From Theocolax elegans (taxonomy: Eukaryota > Arthropoda > Insecta > Hymenoptera > Cerocephalidae), in the NCBI GenBank assembly GCA_026168455.1, contig CM047426.1, forward strand, positions 47,141,973 to 47,205,972: a stretch of 64,000 bases of DNA, in the 5' to 3' direction. The position numbers and the translations under genes are program-made. The notes under the pieces were generated by a model. That model ran no database searches. It was not told where the DNA came from and saw nothing but the letters and a program-made list of their open reading frames with translations. Positions within the stretch are counted from its first letter, which is position 1; the number at the start of each line of letters is the position of its first letter. Shown here in pieces: positions 53,936 to 64,000 of the stretch.

Positions 53936-54671
53936 ATCTTTCTTGGAATGTTGCTACAATATTGTATAACGCTTTCAAGGAATCTTCCTTTGAAAGATTG
54001 CTGCAAGATTCAGTAAAGTTTTAGGAAGGTTGCAGAAAACTTGTAAAAGAATATTGTATGAATCTTTCATCGGGAAGCTTTCATGCTGTGTGGGAAACTA
54101 TTGCCACTGTATTGCAAAGTGATGGGCAACAATTATTGCAAACATATTGCCAATAGTTACTATCATACAATTTTTAAACTGTTGCCAATATGTTGGCCAT
54201 TGCTCATATATTAAAAGAAAAAATTAAAAAAAAATATTTGCTGTCTGTGGGACTCGAACCTTCAATCCTAAGATTCGAACGCTGACTCTTTACCACTATG
54301 AGCTATTTTGCTATTTTATTATTAAGAGTTATTACCAGGCTAAAAAGAACTGTTGAATTTATAAAATTTGGAATAAGTAATTTTTTAACCATATATTCGT
54401 AGATTTTTCTCTCGCGCGAAAGGAGCTACCCTTGGATACGATTGTCCGAATTTAGATACCCGTGCTCTATTTTTGAACTTTACTATTGTAAATAAAAATA
54501 TATTGTGCACAACTAAGTAATACTATTTCCGAAATAGTGTTTCAAACGAAATCTTTTTCTGCAGTTTGCTCTTTATACTTAAAAAAATGTATCCAACTAC
54601 GAATTATGTTATTTTGTCCCGCGAAAAGGTACTTATAACCTTATAGTAAATAATTATTTCTGAACAAGAAT
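53936..54671. other. AT-rich spacer with a tRNA-like sequence
   Basis: No ORF is supported. Repeated short words (ttgctgcaag, ttgcca) occur at 53960-54200. A tRNA-like stretch on minus at 54241-54309 is listed separately. Confidence 0.4.
54241..54309 (-). tRNA. tRNA-Arg(UCG)-like sequence, pseudogene or SINE head
   Basis: The minus strand has a D-arm/A-box-like AGCTCATAGTGGTAAAGAGT, a TTCGAAT anticodon-like loop and a perfect B box GGTTCGAGTCC, followed after the 3' side by a T-run usable as a pol III terminator. The T and acceptor stems do not pair well, so a functional tRNA is unlikely. It is most like tRNA-Arg; a tRNA-derived SINE is equally possible. Confidence 0.35.
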
Positions 54672-55227
54672 AAAAAATCACATTTTTTTTTTTTTTATTT
54701 AAGCAATTTCAATCTTTAATAAGAGATTATTTTGCACATATACATATAGTTGTTTACAATGGTAACATTAATTGTACATTAAAGAATTACAGTTTAAGGT
54801 TACAATTTGTTAGGAAATTATATATAATCTTACATATTGAATCTGTCGGATTCGTGAGAAGTTTACGATAGCATATTGGTGGAGTATAGTGAAATTTTTT
54901 CTGTTTATCGAGAAGAACTGTCCTCTGTACATCAAATAAAGAGCACTGCCGTAACTTTGATTTGTATTTATTTCAATATTTTCAGTAAATTATATATAAT
55001 GATTATTCTTTTTCTTTTTAAGAGTTTTACGTGCTTCTGTTCGATATTTAATGTATGTATGCCAGTCTTCAATTTTATTAGTAAATTTATATTTTTTTAA
55101 GGAAGCTTTTCTTAATCTTATAACCTTGTCGCACTCTGAATCCTACCAAGGCACAGGGTTTTTGTGTACGTCATCGCTTACTTTACGCTTGATGGGTGTG
55201 TTACTCTTTATTGCATTATTAATAATG

Positions 55228-56067
55228 TCAGTATAAATTAGATATTTTTTTGCTTGAATCGGAGTCATTATACTCACTTGAATATAGTTTGAATATATTA
55301 TTTTCTAAATATTTGTGAACGTTGTTCCAGTCGGTTCGTACCGATTTGATATTAAATGATAGTTTTCGGTAATTAGATTTTTCTACATTAATTTCTACGT
55401 TTACAAGATAATGGTCAGCACCCCAAGAGTCTTTTTCTACATTTATATTTATTTTATCCGCAAGATGGGTGTTTGAAAAAATTAAGTCTAGATTAGAATG
55501 TTTTTGCGTAGAAGTATCAAAATGTATCAACGAGTTTGGATTATGTAGAATTATATTTTTATTAATATAACTGTTAAGCAGATTTTCGCCATTTTTATCG
55601 TTTTTCGTACAATTCCAACTAACGTTATGGGAATCAAAATCACCCAAAAGTATTGAATTTTTATTATTATTTATGTTATCAAAGATAACATTCCATTGTA
55701 ATTCTAATAACGTGACACCTGAAGTTCTGTAAAAAACAATAAATTGTAATGGTAATTTTAAATTTGTTACGCATATGCCTGCTATTTCCACGGATAGGTC
55801 CGGACTTTTAATATTTTTAATTTCGTGAAAGGCAAGGTCATTTCGAATAAGTAATAAAATTCCTCCCCCTCTTGAGTGTTGGCGGTCTTGGCGATATGTT
55901 TTAAATCCAGCTACATGAAAGTTGTCTTCAGAGTCTTGCAGCCACGATTCAACACAAGCAAATATGTCTATGCCAATAAGGTTTTTTACAAGCTCTTCTT
56001 TTTTATTGAGAACACTTCGCGCATTCCAGAACAGAATTTTTAGATTTTTTGCTTCGTACTTTTCCAT
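55228..56067 (-). pseudogene. LINE ORF2: endonuclease only
   Basis: 280 codons open from Met 56067. APE-type endonuclease motifs: ILFWNARSV (Asn), FACVESWL (Glu), TYRQDRQHSRGGGILLLI, ILLGDFDSHNVSW (Asp/Asn), HSNLDLIFS and SWGADHYLV (the final Asp-His pair). After the frame ends at 55228 a further 100 or so codons of pre-RT linker can be read to about 55000 in another frame with stops, and then homology stops. No RT motif exists before the poly(A). It could still nick DNA if expressed but cannot copy RNA. Confidence 0.8.
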
Positions 56068-56114
56068 TATATGGTGCTTTTTATTTATATGTTTTTTTTT
56101 AATTTATTTAACGT

Positions 56115-57422
56115 TTAAAATTTGTCTTTATTTTCTTCTATTTCCGAGTTTTGGGAATATTCTGGATCACTTTCTTGCCAGTCGCTTGATAGTTGATGGC
56201 GGAGTTTATTTTTTAATCGGGTGCATCTTGATTTAATATGCCGATTATTAAGGTTTGGGTAAAGGTTTTCAATCATTTTTATTAAACTTTCAGTATCACT
56301 TGTATAATTTTTTGAAAGATCTAATATATTAGGACATCCATGAGCTTTTTCAAAAAATTCTGTAAACTTATCACTTTTTAATGGGATTGTTGTGTCAGTA
56401 TTTTGCAAAGAATCTATGGCTTGTGTTAATTCTTCATTTATGTTTGAAGTTATATTTGACGTATCACTGCACATTTTTTTTGGTAGGGGACTTTTGAATG
56501 CATTTTTCTTATCTACTGTATTAATAGTAGTGATTATATTTATTGTACTAAATGTGTTTTTAACTTTATTCTCAATATTATCCGAAGCGTTGCTTGAAGT
56601 AGAAGATGGTGGTGGGGGTCTTTTTAAAAATTTATTCAGAATTGTCGTTTGCTCCGATTTAGATTTGTTGATGTTTGCGAATTCTTGAGAGTTAACAAGA
56701 GACATACTATAATTATTTACTTCTTGAGTATCAATAAGAGTTTCTGATGTTGAAATACTTGGGCACAATTTCGCTATGTGGCCGCCTTGTTTACAGACAA
56801 AGCATCGTGTCGAATCAGTAGTAAAATATATCCAATATCTTGTTTCATCATAAATAATTTCCATTGATTCAGGCAATAATTGTGTTTCTTCATCTTTAAT
56901 ATATACTTGACGTCTAAATGATAAAGTATGCGATCTCCCTGGTTTTGTTTAACTTGCTTTTAAGTCGTAGATATTTGACACAGGATTGATACCTTTATTT
57001 TTAAGGGCATTGAGTACAATTTTATCCGGAATTATAGGGCTTACATTTGAGATAACTACCCGTTTGTTTTTTTCCAGGAATGGTCTGATGTTTAGAACTG
57101 ATTCTTTTATATGAACTTTTTTATTCGAAAGTTCCTCGACTAGTTTTTCACTTGTTAAGAAAACACAGACCCGTCCACCTGATATTGTAGATATGAAACG
57201 AATCTCTGTGGGTTTGATTAATTTTTCTAGTCCATTTATATAATCGTCATTGGTATAACCATCGATAGATTCAATAATTACAGCTTGTTGTTTAGTAGGA
57301 CGTACATTACGTGCTACTGTACTTGCGTAAGACATAACTGTGGTTTGAGTGGAACTATTATTTTGATTATCTGTAGAGTTCATGGTGCTAGTAGGGATAT
57401 TACTAACAAACTGCAAATGCAC
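56115..57422 (-). pseudogene. LINE ORF1, gag-like with a CCHC knuckle, one stop
   Basis: One frame runs from Met 57422 (possibly a later Met) to a stop at 56115, interrupted only by TAA at 56949. The N-terminal half has an RRM-like or Gag-like pattern (VIIESIDGY, VCVFLTSEKLVEEL, RVVISNVSPIIPD). The second half has a perfect zinc knuckle CFVCKQGGHIAKLC near 56760-56800 and then a Ser/Thr-rich tail. This layout is that of ORF1 in I/Jockey LINEs, which packages the LINE RNA. ORF2 starts about 50 bases downstream. Confidence 0.72.
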
Positions 57423-57601
57423 TTTGTAGTTATTGGTGGATTTTTACAATTTGTAAAAATTTATCACTTATTCACTTAACAGTAATGTAAATCTATTCAA
57501 CTTAAAGTTTACTCGTGTTCATGTAAATATTTACACGCGGGACGATTTGAAAACACGTCTACACAGCACGGGATCTCAAACCGGGCACAAAAAATCACAT
57601 T

Positions 57602-58735
57602 AAATGAAGAATTAAACACAATTTTTTAGGATAATTAAACCAATATCTAAATGTATAAGTATACAAATTTTTGAAATGTTGTAAAAAATTATTCTAATTA
57701 ATTATATAATATTGTTAGAAATACGCTTTGTCGATTTATATATATGTGTCGCCATCTCCTAATAAAGACGTTTAACACATTGAGTGCCAAAGGATGTTTA
57801 GGACCTCCTCGGAGGTCTTGGGCCTTTACTCACAGGTCAAGAGTTTTAGTGTATAGCTGCACTTCGTCCTGAACGCATGCATATAGAGTTAATTGTATAG
57901 AGTTCGTATTACACTTGTGTGTAATACAATAAAGAGTGTGTTTTGTTATTAAAGAGTTTTTATTTTACAAAACAAATAGCGTGTTATTATTTATTTATAA
58001 CCTTATTTCCAAAAAATATCAGAATTGAAAAGGATATCGCATATACAGTATGCAGTCCTTTATTTAGAAAAAAATCGTAATGTAATATTCTTCTATTTGG
58101 TTTAAATGCAAGCTCAAATTTTTTGCTATCCTCCTCAGGTTATACTAACCATTGACGAGTAGAATAACCAAAGATGAATGGGCAAGTCATCGAAACGTCG
58201 CCATTAATTAACATCTTGGTTTATTCATCGAAATCGATTGTTGCAGTGTAATATTTCGAGAAATATTGATAAAATATTTCAAATACCTACTTCAATAGGA
58301 CCAGAGAAATATTACATTAATATTACCGTAATGTTCCAGTGTAATATTTTGTGCAACATTATGGAAATATTTCATATTAAGATTCACAATTATTTAACAT
58401 CTTTTGGTTTAATCGCCAAAATCGAAAAATCGTCGTCTTATATCTTATTTTTATTTTGTACTGTAACGGATTTGCTATTTTTAATAATGATAAAACAATA
58501 ACAATTTTACTACCGTTAAAACAATAGTCTCTTTATGCGATCAGGCCTAACGATTAATAATACGAGTCTATAAGACACGCATAGGCGGAGACGGCAGTAT
58601 CCTTTACTTAGCGAACGCGAAAGAAAATAAAGGGCAAATAACAAGAGTGATAACACGATATTTACTTTAAAATAAAGGCAATAATCTATTATCAAAAAAA
58701 AAAGAGATAATACTATAATAAACTGGCACTACATG
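57602..58735. other. unassigned AT-rich sequence with a Penelope-like motif
   Basis: No gene is supported. cctcctcggaggtcttgg near 57803 is a short hairpin. At 58186-58200 on + is gtcatcgaaacgtcgcc, followed by a tail similar to the Penelope end at 50650-50716 (ttggtttattcatcgaaatcga), so a remnant of that terminus lies here in the opposite orientation. The remainder is unassigned. Confidence 0.4.
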
Positions 58736-59345
58736 TATTCTATGACTGTTCTAGAGTCTTTCCATAGGACAACATTGCACCGTCTAGCTGACAGTATTTG
58801 ATTGCCCTGGTTTCTCCTTCATTCGACCTTCGTAACCCCTTAGGATTAGATAGTTTTTGTTTTAAATGATCCCAAGCGCCTCGGATTCGATTCGGCATTC
58901 CGATGACTTTATAAGTCACGAAAGCCGTCAAGAGTCACCTATGGGATCGGTTGACCACGATCGGAGGCCACTTGAACAGTGTACCGAAACTCGTTACTGG
59001 GGCCCACCGCCTTGCGACGGCTAGCCTAGAGTCGTAATTCTCGGTTAGAATGCGGCGGTGTATAGCTCACCGCCGTCGTCCGCTTTCGAACATAAGCGGC
59101 ATCCGGGTCAATTTCGCTTCACTCGTCAAGCCTGCTTGCAACCACACACCCCGCAGAGTCCAATCCAATACTGGGGACACATTAACGTTTCACTTTCGAC
59201 TCAGAGGTACGCCAACGTGGGGCTCGGATCCCAGTCCCTGCGTACCAGAGTAAAGTCATCCTGGTCCAACTGTCGACATGCCGAAGCACGCCTCCCTATT
59301 ACTCCTCGGATCCCCGAGGAGTTTTTGCGGTAGGTAGCCTAACGT
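58736..59345. other. GC-rich island of unknown origin
   Basis: Clearly GC-richer than the flanks, with many CpG words (caccgccgtcgtccgc). No frame is open for long and I recognise no rRNA, tRNA or protein family in it. It could be a UTR or a fragment of a mobile element or a host transcript. Confidence 0.3.
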
Positions 59346-59600
59346 TCGACTGTTCGTGAAGGGTAAAGCATTTGTCACTCCCTTCACGAGCTCTCCAAGG
59401 GATACCGTTCAAAAATCCCCTGAAAGAGAAAAAAGCGTACAAACCAAAAGGTTTGTACGCTATTGCTTATGAAAGGTAAAACATTCGACAATCCTTCCAT
59501 AAGCCTTCCAAGGGATACCGTTCGAAAAATCCCTTGAAAGAGAAAAAAAAAAACAAAAAAAAAAAAAAAAAAAAGCGTACAAACCAGTTAAAGGTTTGCA
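59346..59600. repeat. tandem pair of three-hairpin units
   Basis: Two units (about 59346-59460 and 59464-59597) each contain, in order, a hairpin (tcgtgaaggg/cccttcacga in unit 1; ttatgaaagg/ccttccataa in unit 2), a hairpin built on caagggat/atcccttg, an A-run, and gcgtacaaacc with ggtttgtacgc (perfect in unit 1). Two positions of the first stem change together between units. Unit 2 has an A-run expanded to about 30. Confidence 0.7.
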
Positions 59601-59827
59601 CTACAGTGCGATGGTCGCAATAAGAAATCTGTAATTCCAGACGAAGTCCGCGTAGTCGCCCTTCCTTCAGGTGTGCGGGGTCGCCAATCAAAACAAATGA
59701 GAGAGGTGGAGGATAATTAATTGCACTAAGCAATTTAAACACCCACAAAGCACCCAGATGAACGTAACGTGAACTGTTGTCAATATAGACATGCGAAACG
59801 AATAACCGAAAAATAACTCTTTTGAAT

Positions 59828-59932
59828 GTTGAAATGAGTCTCTCGCCGGTTGAAATATGTCTCTCGCTGGTTGAAATATGTCTCTCGCTGGTTGAAATAA
59901 GTTTGACGCTGGTTGAAATAAGTCTAAGTGCT
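59828..59932. repeat. 21-bp minisatellite, five units
   Basis: gttgaaat recurs at 59828, 59849, 59870, 59891 and 59912, a period of exactly 21; unit gttgaaatatgtctctcgctg with variants. In one frame it reads as VEICLSL repeats, but there is no sign of a real gene. Confidence 0.92.
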
Positions 59933-60062
59933 CTCGCAGTTACAAACCGAAAATCTCTCTCTCTCTTTCCCTACTTTTACCTTTACGAAGGTCCGCGAGA
60001 ATCGCCGAAAATCATTGAACGTCGACCTGTAACAGTTGTAAATATTAATACAGGCTAGACAT

Positions 60063-60080
60063 AGAGAGAGAGAGAGAGAG
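60063..60080. repeat. short GA array at the LINE 6 3' end
   Basis: (GA)n of about 18 bases, followed by (GATA)n at 60081-60094. On the minus strand this is the LINE 6 tail running into TC repeat. Confidence 0.85.
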
Positions 60081-60574
60081 ATAGATAGATAGATAACTTT
60101 ATTAGGTTTTAGGGGTAGAAACCCCGTAAACACAAAAAATATATACATCGTTGAAGGTATAAAAATAAATAAATTAACAGAATAAAAAATTATAACAAAT
60201 AAAAATAACAAATGGTGAAATAACAATAAAAAGCAAAAAGTGTATAAATATATAAATAAAAATAAAAACGCAAGTAAATCGAAATAAGGAATACAAATAA
60301 GAAAAAAGTTATAATAAAAATAAAAATAAAAGTAAAAACAAAAATAAAACAAAAATAAAACGCAAACGAGTTGATGGTACAATGATATATACAATAAGCA
60401 TGAGCGACAACAGAATGAGCGCAAAAGTAAAAATAAAAATAAAAAGTAAAAATAAAAATGAGTAAAAGAAAAATACAAAAATAAAAGAATAAATTATGAT
60501 AAAAATAATACTGATAATGAATAAAGCATCACAAAAATTAAGAAATTAAAAATATCACAGCGCAAATTATCACA

Positions 60575-63500
60575 TTAATCATTAACAACATTATCCTCAT
60601 TCTGTATCGATAGGTCGCTTACATTACTAGTATCACGTATAACACTTATATCTAAATCACAAAGGTCGCTTAAGTGGGGACGGATGAGATTTTCTCGAGT
60701 CGCTCTTTCCTCCCAAGCTAAGGAGTTGAGACGAAGAAAATGGGCGAAGACAGTTTGTTTGAATGTGACGATGAGGGATGGATCGAATGACGTGATAAAG
60801 AGTGAGTTTAATTGCTTGGTGGCCGTAATGACAAATGATTTGTGAAGCGATTCGGTGCGAGGGGGAAAGTAGGTCAGCGGTTTAGGAGGATGACGAGATA
60901 AGATGCGTAAATTAGATGAGCTGCTGAGTTTGATGAAGTGATCTGCTAGGTAGTGGGGAGAATTATGTGATAAAATGATAAATGATAAAGAGGTAATGAA
61001 GAATAATCGTCTCGACTCAACAGATAGCCAGCCCAACTTCAACCTATAGGGCGTCACATGATCAAATCTACGCAAGTTTCCCCAAACAAATCTGACGCAA
61101 GCATTTAGGAGCCTCTGGAGCTTTAAGTTTCTGGTGTAGTCCAAGTCGTTACAGACCGCACAAGCGTAGTCGAAGTGAGGTAATATTAAGGCTTCAACAA
61201 GAAATTTTCGGGTGCTTCTGGAGAAAGCACGTTTATAAAAACGTAGCGAACGTAAGATTCCGTGCACCCTCTGAGAAATTGCCAAAACGTGTTTGGACCA
61301 GTCCAGAGTTGGCAGTAGCCAGACGCCAAGGGATTTTACTTGATTTTCGTAATGGAGCGATTTATTCAAAAGCATAACTCGCGGGGCAGTGGTTAGATCT
61401 ATACGCGAGGCATATGCCTTACTGCCCAGGATCATTACTTTAGTTTTGTTAATGTTTAAATCTAAACCATTGAGGGAAGCCCAGGACGCAACCGCATTTG
61501 CGTCATGTGTGATTCGCTGGACCCCCAATTCGAGTTCGTCCGGAGGAAAGGAGTAGTAAACCTGGGCTTCATCGGCATAAATCATATGATTACTGTATTG
61601 AAGAACATCCGGGACATCATTAATAAAAACTGAAAAAAGTAATGGACCCAGAACACTGCCCTGCGGTACGCCTGAATTGACCCCAAGCCAGTCAGAGCAG
61701 ACGCCTAACTCATCCACTACCGCTTGCGAGCGACCGACCAAGTAGTAACAAAACCATCTAAGAACCGTGTTTGAGCAACCCATATCACGTAGCTTGATCA
61801 ACAAAGGGCCGTGCGGTACCGAATCAAATGCTTTGGAGAAATCGAACAGGACCAAAATCGTGATCATACGTGAGTCAATGGCCCTTCTGATGTCGTCGAG
61901 AACACCCAAAAGGGCGGTCTGTGTGTTGTGGCCTCTGCGATACCCTGCCTGTCTGTCAATCAGTTTGAGATTTGATTCCAAATAATGAGATAACTGCGAG
62001 TGTACCAACTAATTTTAGCATCGCAACGGATAGCCCGTCCGTCCCCACTGCCCTTGACTTAGCATTAAAAAGAGCACGCCGAACTCCCGAGGAAGAGACT
62101 ACATTAAATTCAAAGGAAGGCGAACTAAGGGGATCGGAAACAGAGGAGCAAAGAGTGTTTAAAAAGGAAGGCGAAAGCGGAGGAATCCGATTGGAGATTG
62201 AGACGAAATGATTATTAAGTTGCTGGGTGGTGAATGTGTCTAACGGGGATATGTTGGTTTTGGCGCACAGACCAAGATTTTTTAGTTCCCTCCATTTGGC
62301 TTTCGGGTTTGCAGCATTTTTTAATTTGTTTGTAAGAAATTTATATTTATTACTATCGAGAAGGTTTGAAACTCTGTTTCTTAATGTTTTAAATTTCTCG
62401 TAGTCCTCAAAACGGTTAGATAGTTTAAAATTCTTAAAAGCCAAATTCCTAAATTTAATAAGCTTTTTAACCTCCGTTGTCACCCAGGGCTTAGATTTAT
62501 TGCTAACAGTTGTGAGTTTAGCTGGAGCAATAGAATCAAAAGCGGAGAGAGCTGAAACCATAAGATGTGAAACGGAAGCACGAAGGTGGGAGGTTGAATC
62601 GCCGTGAGAGAGATCATGAGATGAGAGTAATAAGTTAGATGAAGATGTGCTGAGTGAATGAGAGTTATGTGAAGTGAGTAATAAATTAGGTGAAGACATG
62701 CTGGATGAATGAGAGTGAGAAGTGGATAATAAGTTAGATGATGACATGTTAAGAGATGACGAGTGGCAAGTGGGGATAAGTGGATAAGATGTATGAGAGA
62801 GAGATGGATTATTAATGAGAGAACAAGACAGCGAAGACAAATTCCCATTCAGATTCGGGTTCAAATACAAATTCGAATTCAAGTGCGAAATCGAACTGAG
62901 ATTCCGGTCAGGCGACTCTACAGGAATTGGAATATGAGGTTCTGGTGAAAAATGAGATATGAGGTCTATATTAGAGTTATAAATAGTATTGAACGTCTTA
63001 GCTAGTACTTGGAGGTTGATCCCTTCCAAATCACGTGACCAGTACCTTTTTAGCTTAGGCGGGTCTTTGTTAATAAGTAGTTGTAGTGCTATGAAGTCAT
63101 GGCCCGCAGCGAAAGGAGTTGTTGACTTATAGTAACTAAAGTAAGGTGAAGGATCACTAATAAGGAACAGATCAAGCCATGTATGCGAAGAGCCTAAAGA
63201 TGTGATCGCATGGTGAGTTGGTTCAGAGATAACGAGCGATAAGTTGAGGGCTGTTATGTTAGCTCTCATCATGTCAGCCGCAGCACTTGAAGACTTCATA
63301 TCAATATTGAAGTCTCCAGTAACAACAGCAAGACTGTGGGAAGGAAGGAAATCAGATAGTAAATTAAAGAAATTGATGGAGTAAGATGCTGTTGGCCGTC
63401 TGTAGACAACACTGAGAAGGAGCGAAGACGATTTACCAATGACATGTAGAATGAAGAACTCAGGAGAGTTCGAGAACAGTTTGTCAGATTGAGCCAACAA

Positions 63501-63735
63501 GTTAACTTTGTACTCGTCCCTGACGTAAGCAGCAACTCCCCCTCCTTCCTTACCCACTCGGTCATGTCTGTATAGAGTGTACCCAGGCAATTTTACTATA
63601 TCAGAGGAATCCGATTCCGTAAGATAGGTCTCTGTAAGTGCAATCACATCGAAGGCTTGTGGATAAATTAGCGATTCAATTGATGAGAAATGAGTTTTAA
63701 GCCTATTGATGTTAATGTGAATGATGGAGAAAGAA
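60575..63735 (-). pseudogene. LINE 6 ORF2 (endonuclease + reverse transcriptase), internal deletion
   Basis: From the IIHININRLKTHFSS block (about 63720) the endonuclease follows: LTETYLTESDSSD, GKEGGGVAAYVRD, VYRRPTAS, VTGDFNIDMK, HTWLDLFLI, AGHDFIAL. A long Ser/Asn/Leu-rich linker with repeated SSSNLL units lies at about 62590-62830. The RT starts (RAVGTDGLSVAMLKL) but at about 62010 jumps to VHSQLSHYLE. Roughly 65 codons present in LINE 3 are missing and the frame changes. The rest (RQAGYRRGHNTQTALLG, LVLFDFSKAFDSVPHG, GVPQGSVLGP) is open to 60575. The catalytic motif at about 61580-61592 reads YADEAQ where siblings have FADDTQ or FADDAQ, so one catalytic Asp is replaced by Glu. Confidence 0.82.
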
Positions 63736-63782
63736 GGTTTGAGTGATTGTGAGTGAAAAAGAGGCGTCTGACCGGCTGCCTT

Positions 63783-64000
63783 TCATAAGGAAGGAGGAGT
63801 AGTATTGACCGGAAGGGAGTTCGGTGATAAGGAAAGGAGTTCGGCTTCGGAGAGAATGTGGAGTAAAGCGCCCTTATTTTCTTTTCGCATATATACCGTA
63901 CAATTCTTTACAATCGGTCGCATATAGCCTAGTTCTTTCGCTTTACATAGAGCTAACATCCAAAGGGCGTGGACAGTCTTCGGCCATAAAGGTCTAATAT
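63783..64000 (-). CDS. LINE 6 ORF1, C-terminal part
   Basis: Open from the window edge to TGA at 63783-63785. It begins with IRPLWPKTVHALWMLALCKAKELGYMRPIV, in blocks shared with LINEs 2, 3 and 4 (at LINE 3 the Trp codon is a stop). Only the last 72 or so codons are in view. The ORF is placed about 50 bases upstream of ORF2. Confidence 0.65.
   Translation of the reverse strand, partial: IRPLWPKTVHALWMLALCKAKELGYMRPIVKNCTVYMRKENKGALLHILSEAELLSLSPNSLPVNTTPPSL

Larger units (their letters stand above)
54685..57588 (-). mobile_element. I/Jockey-like LINE with the RT region deleted
   Basis: Flanked by a perfect 13-bp duplication AAAAAATCACATT (54672-54684 and 57589-57601). A poly(A) tail appears as a T-run from 54685. 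It has a gag-like ORF1, an endonuclease, a short part of the pre-RT linker, then directly the 3' end. The reverse transcriptase is absent, leaving 2.9 kb instead of the usual 5 kb or so. Confidence 0.85.
60081..64000 (-). mobile_element. LINE 6: CR1/Jockey-like retrotransposon, runs off the window
   Basis: Minus strand; the tail is (ATCT)n instead of (ATCA)n and sits next to TC repeat. The 3' UTR has the hairpin ggggtagaaacccc. ORF2 is almost complete but has an internal deletion; the end of ORF1 lies at the window edge. Closest to LINE 3. Confidence 0.87.

Noticed and set aside
57712..57972. Possible solo LTR (TGTTAG...TTTACA with an AATAAA)
   Set aside because: Flanking bases do not form a target duplication and no second copy is in the window.
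58740..59333. Short ORFs in the GC-rich island
   Set aside because: None exceeds about 90 codons, they overlap on both strands and show no known motif.

Overview
This is a eukaryotic, AT-rich window made almost entirely of transposable elements and simple repeats; I found no host gene. A gypsy-type LTR retroelement with envelope genes, LINEs with PHD-like ORF1 fingers, a Penelope-like element and long foldback elements together suggest an arthropod, most likely an insect (an ant or other hymenopteran is a guess). Almost every coding region is broken by stops, frameshifts or deletions.

Layout. (1) 1-1216: anonymous AT-rich DNA with a 268-bp tandem duplication. (2) 1217-17532: one complete LTR retroelement, TG...CA ends, 4-bp duplication TATC, LTRs of about 1.75 kb once nested insertions are removed, and a primer-binding site matching the 3' end of tRNA-Gly. 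It carries decayed gag, protease and the 3' half of integrase. Reverse transcriptase, RNase H and the front of integrase are deleted. Downstream of pol is an unusually long accessory region: a small coiled-coil ORF, an intact 236-residue zinc-ribbon-like ORF, and two unrelated envelope pseudogenes, one of gypsy/baculovirus-F type and one resembling chuvirus-type G. Each LTR carries a different nested element: a 1.66-kb foldback in the 5' LTR and a 1,008-bp TTAA-flanked element in the 3' LTR.

(3) 17.6-46 kb: a mosaic of TC/GA microsatellites and CR1/Jockey-like LINEs. Nine LINE 3' ends abut TC arrays, always with TC on the LINE sense strand, which points to a microsatellite-targeted family. 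LINEs to the left of about 29.88 kb are on + and those to the right on -, and the array itself switches from TC to GA at that point. From 39.3 to 46 kb this is overlaid by repeated copies of one LINE 3' fragment, a TIR foldback element (44077-45457) with 28-bp minisatellite arrays next to its ends, and segmental duplications carrying half of that element.

(4) 46.8-50.6 kb: foldback MITE-like elements, including two 1.1-kb palindromes in tandem. (5) 50.6-53.9 kb: a decayed Penelope-like element (RT plus GIY-YIG) on -, with a candidate hammerhead ribozyme. (6) 54.67-57.6 kb: an I/Jockey-like LINE on - with a perfect 13-bp target duplication but no RT domain. (7) 57.6-60.06 kb: unassigned sequence with a GC-rich island, a tandem pair of three-hairpin units with compensating stem changes, and a 21-bp minisatellite. 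(8) 60.08 kb to the end: another TC-associated LINE on -, running off the window inside ORF1.

The most notable points are the retroelement with two envelope classes plus accessory ORFs, the orientation-locked TC-targeted LINE colony, and the covarying hairpin pair. All family assignments come from motifs read by eye; no database search was run.
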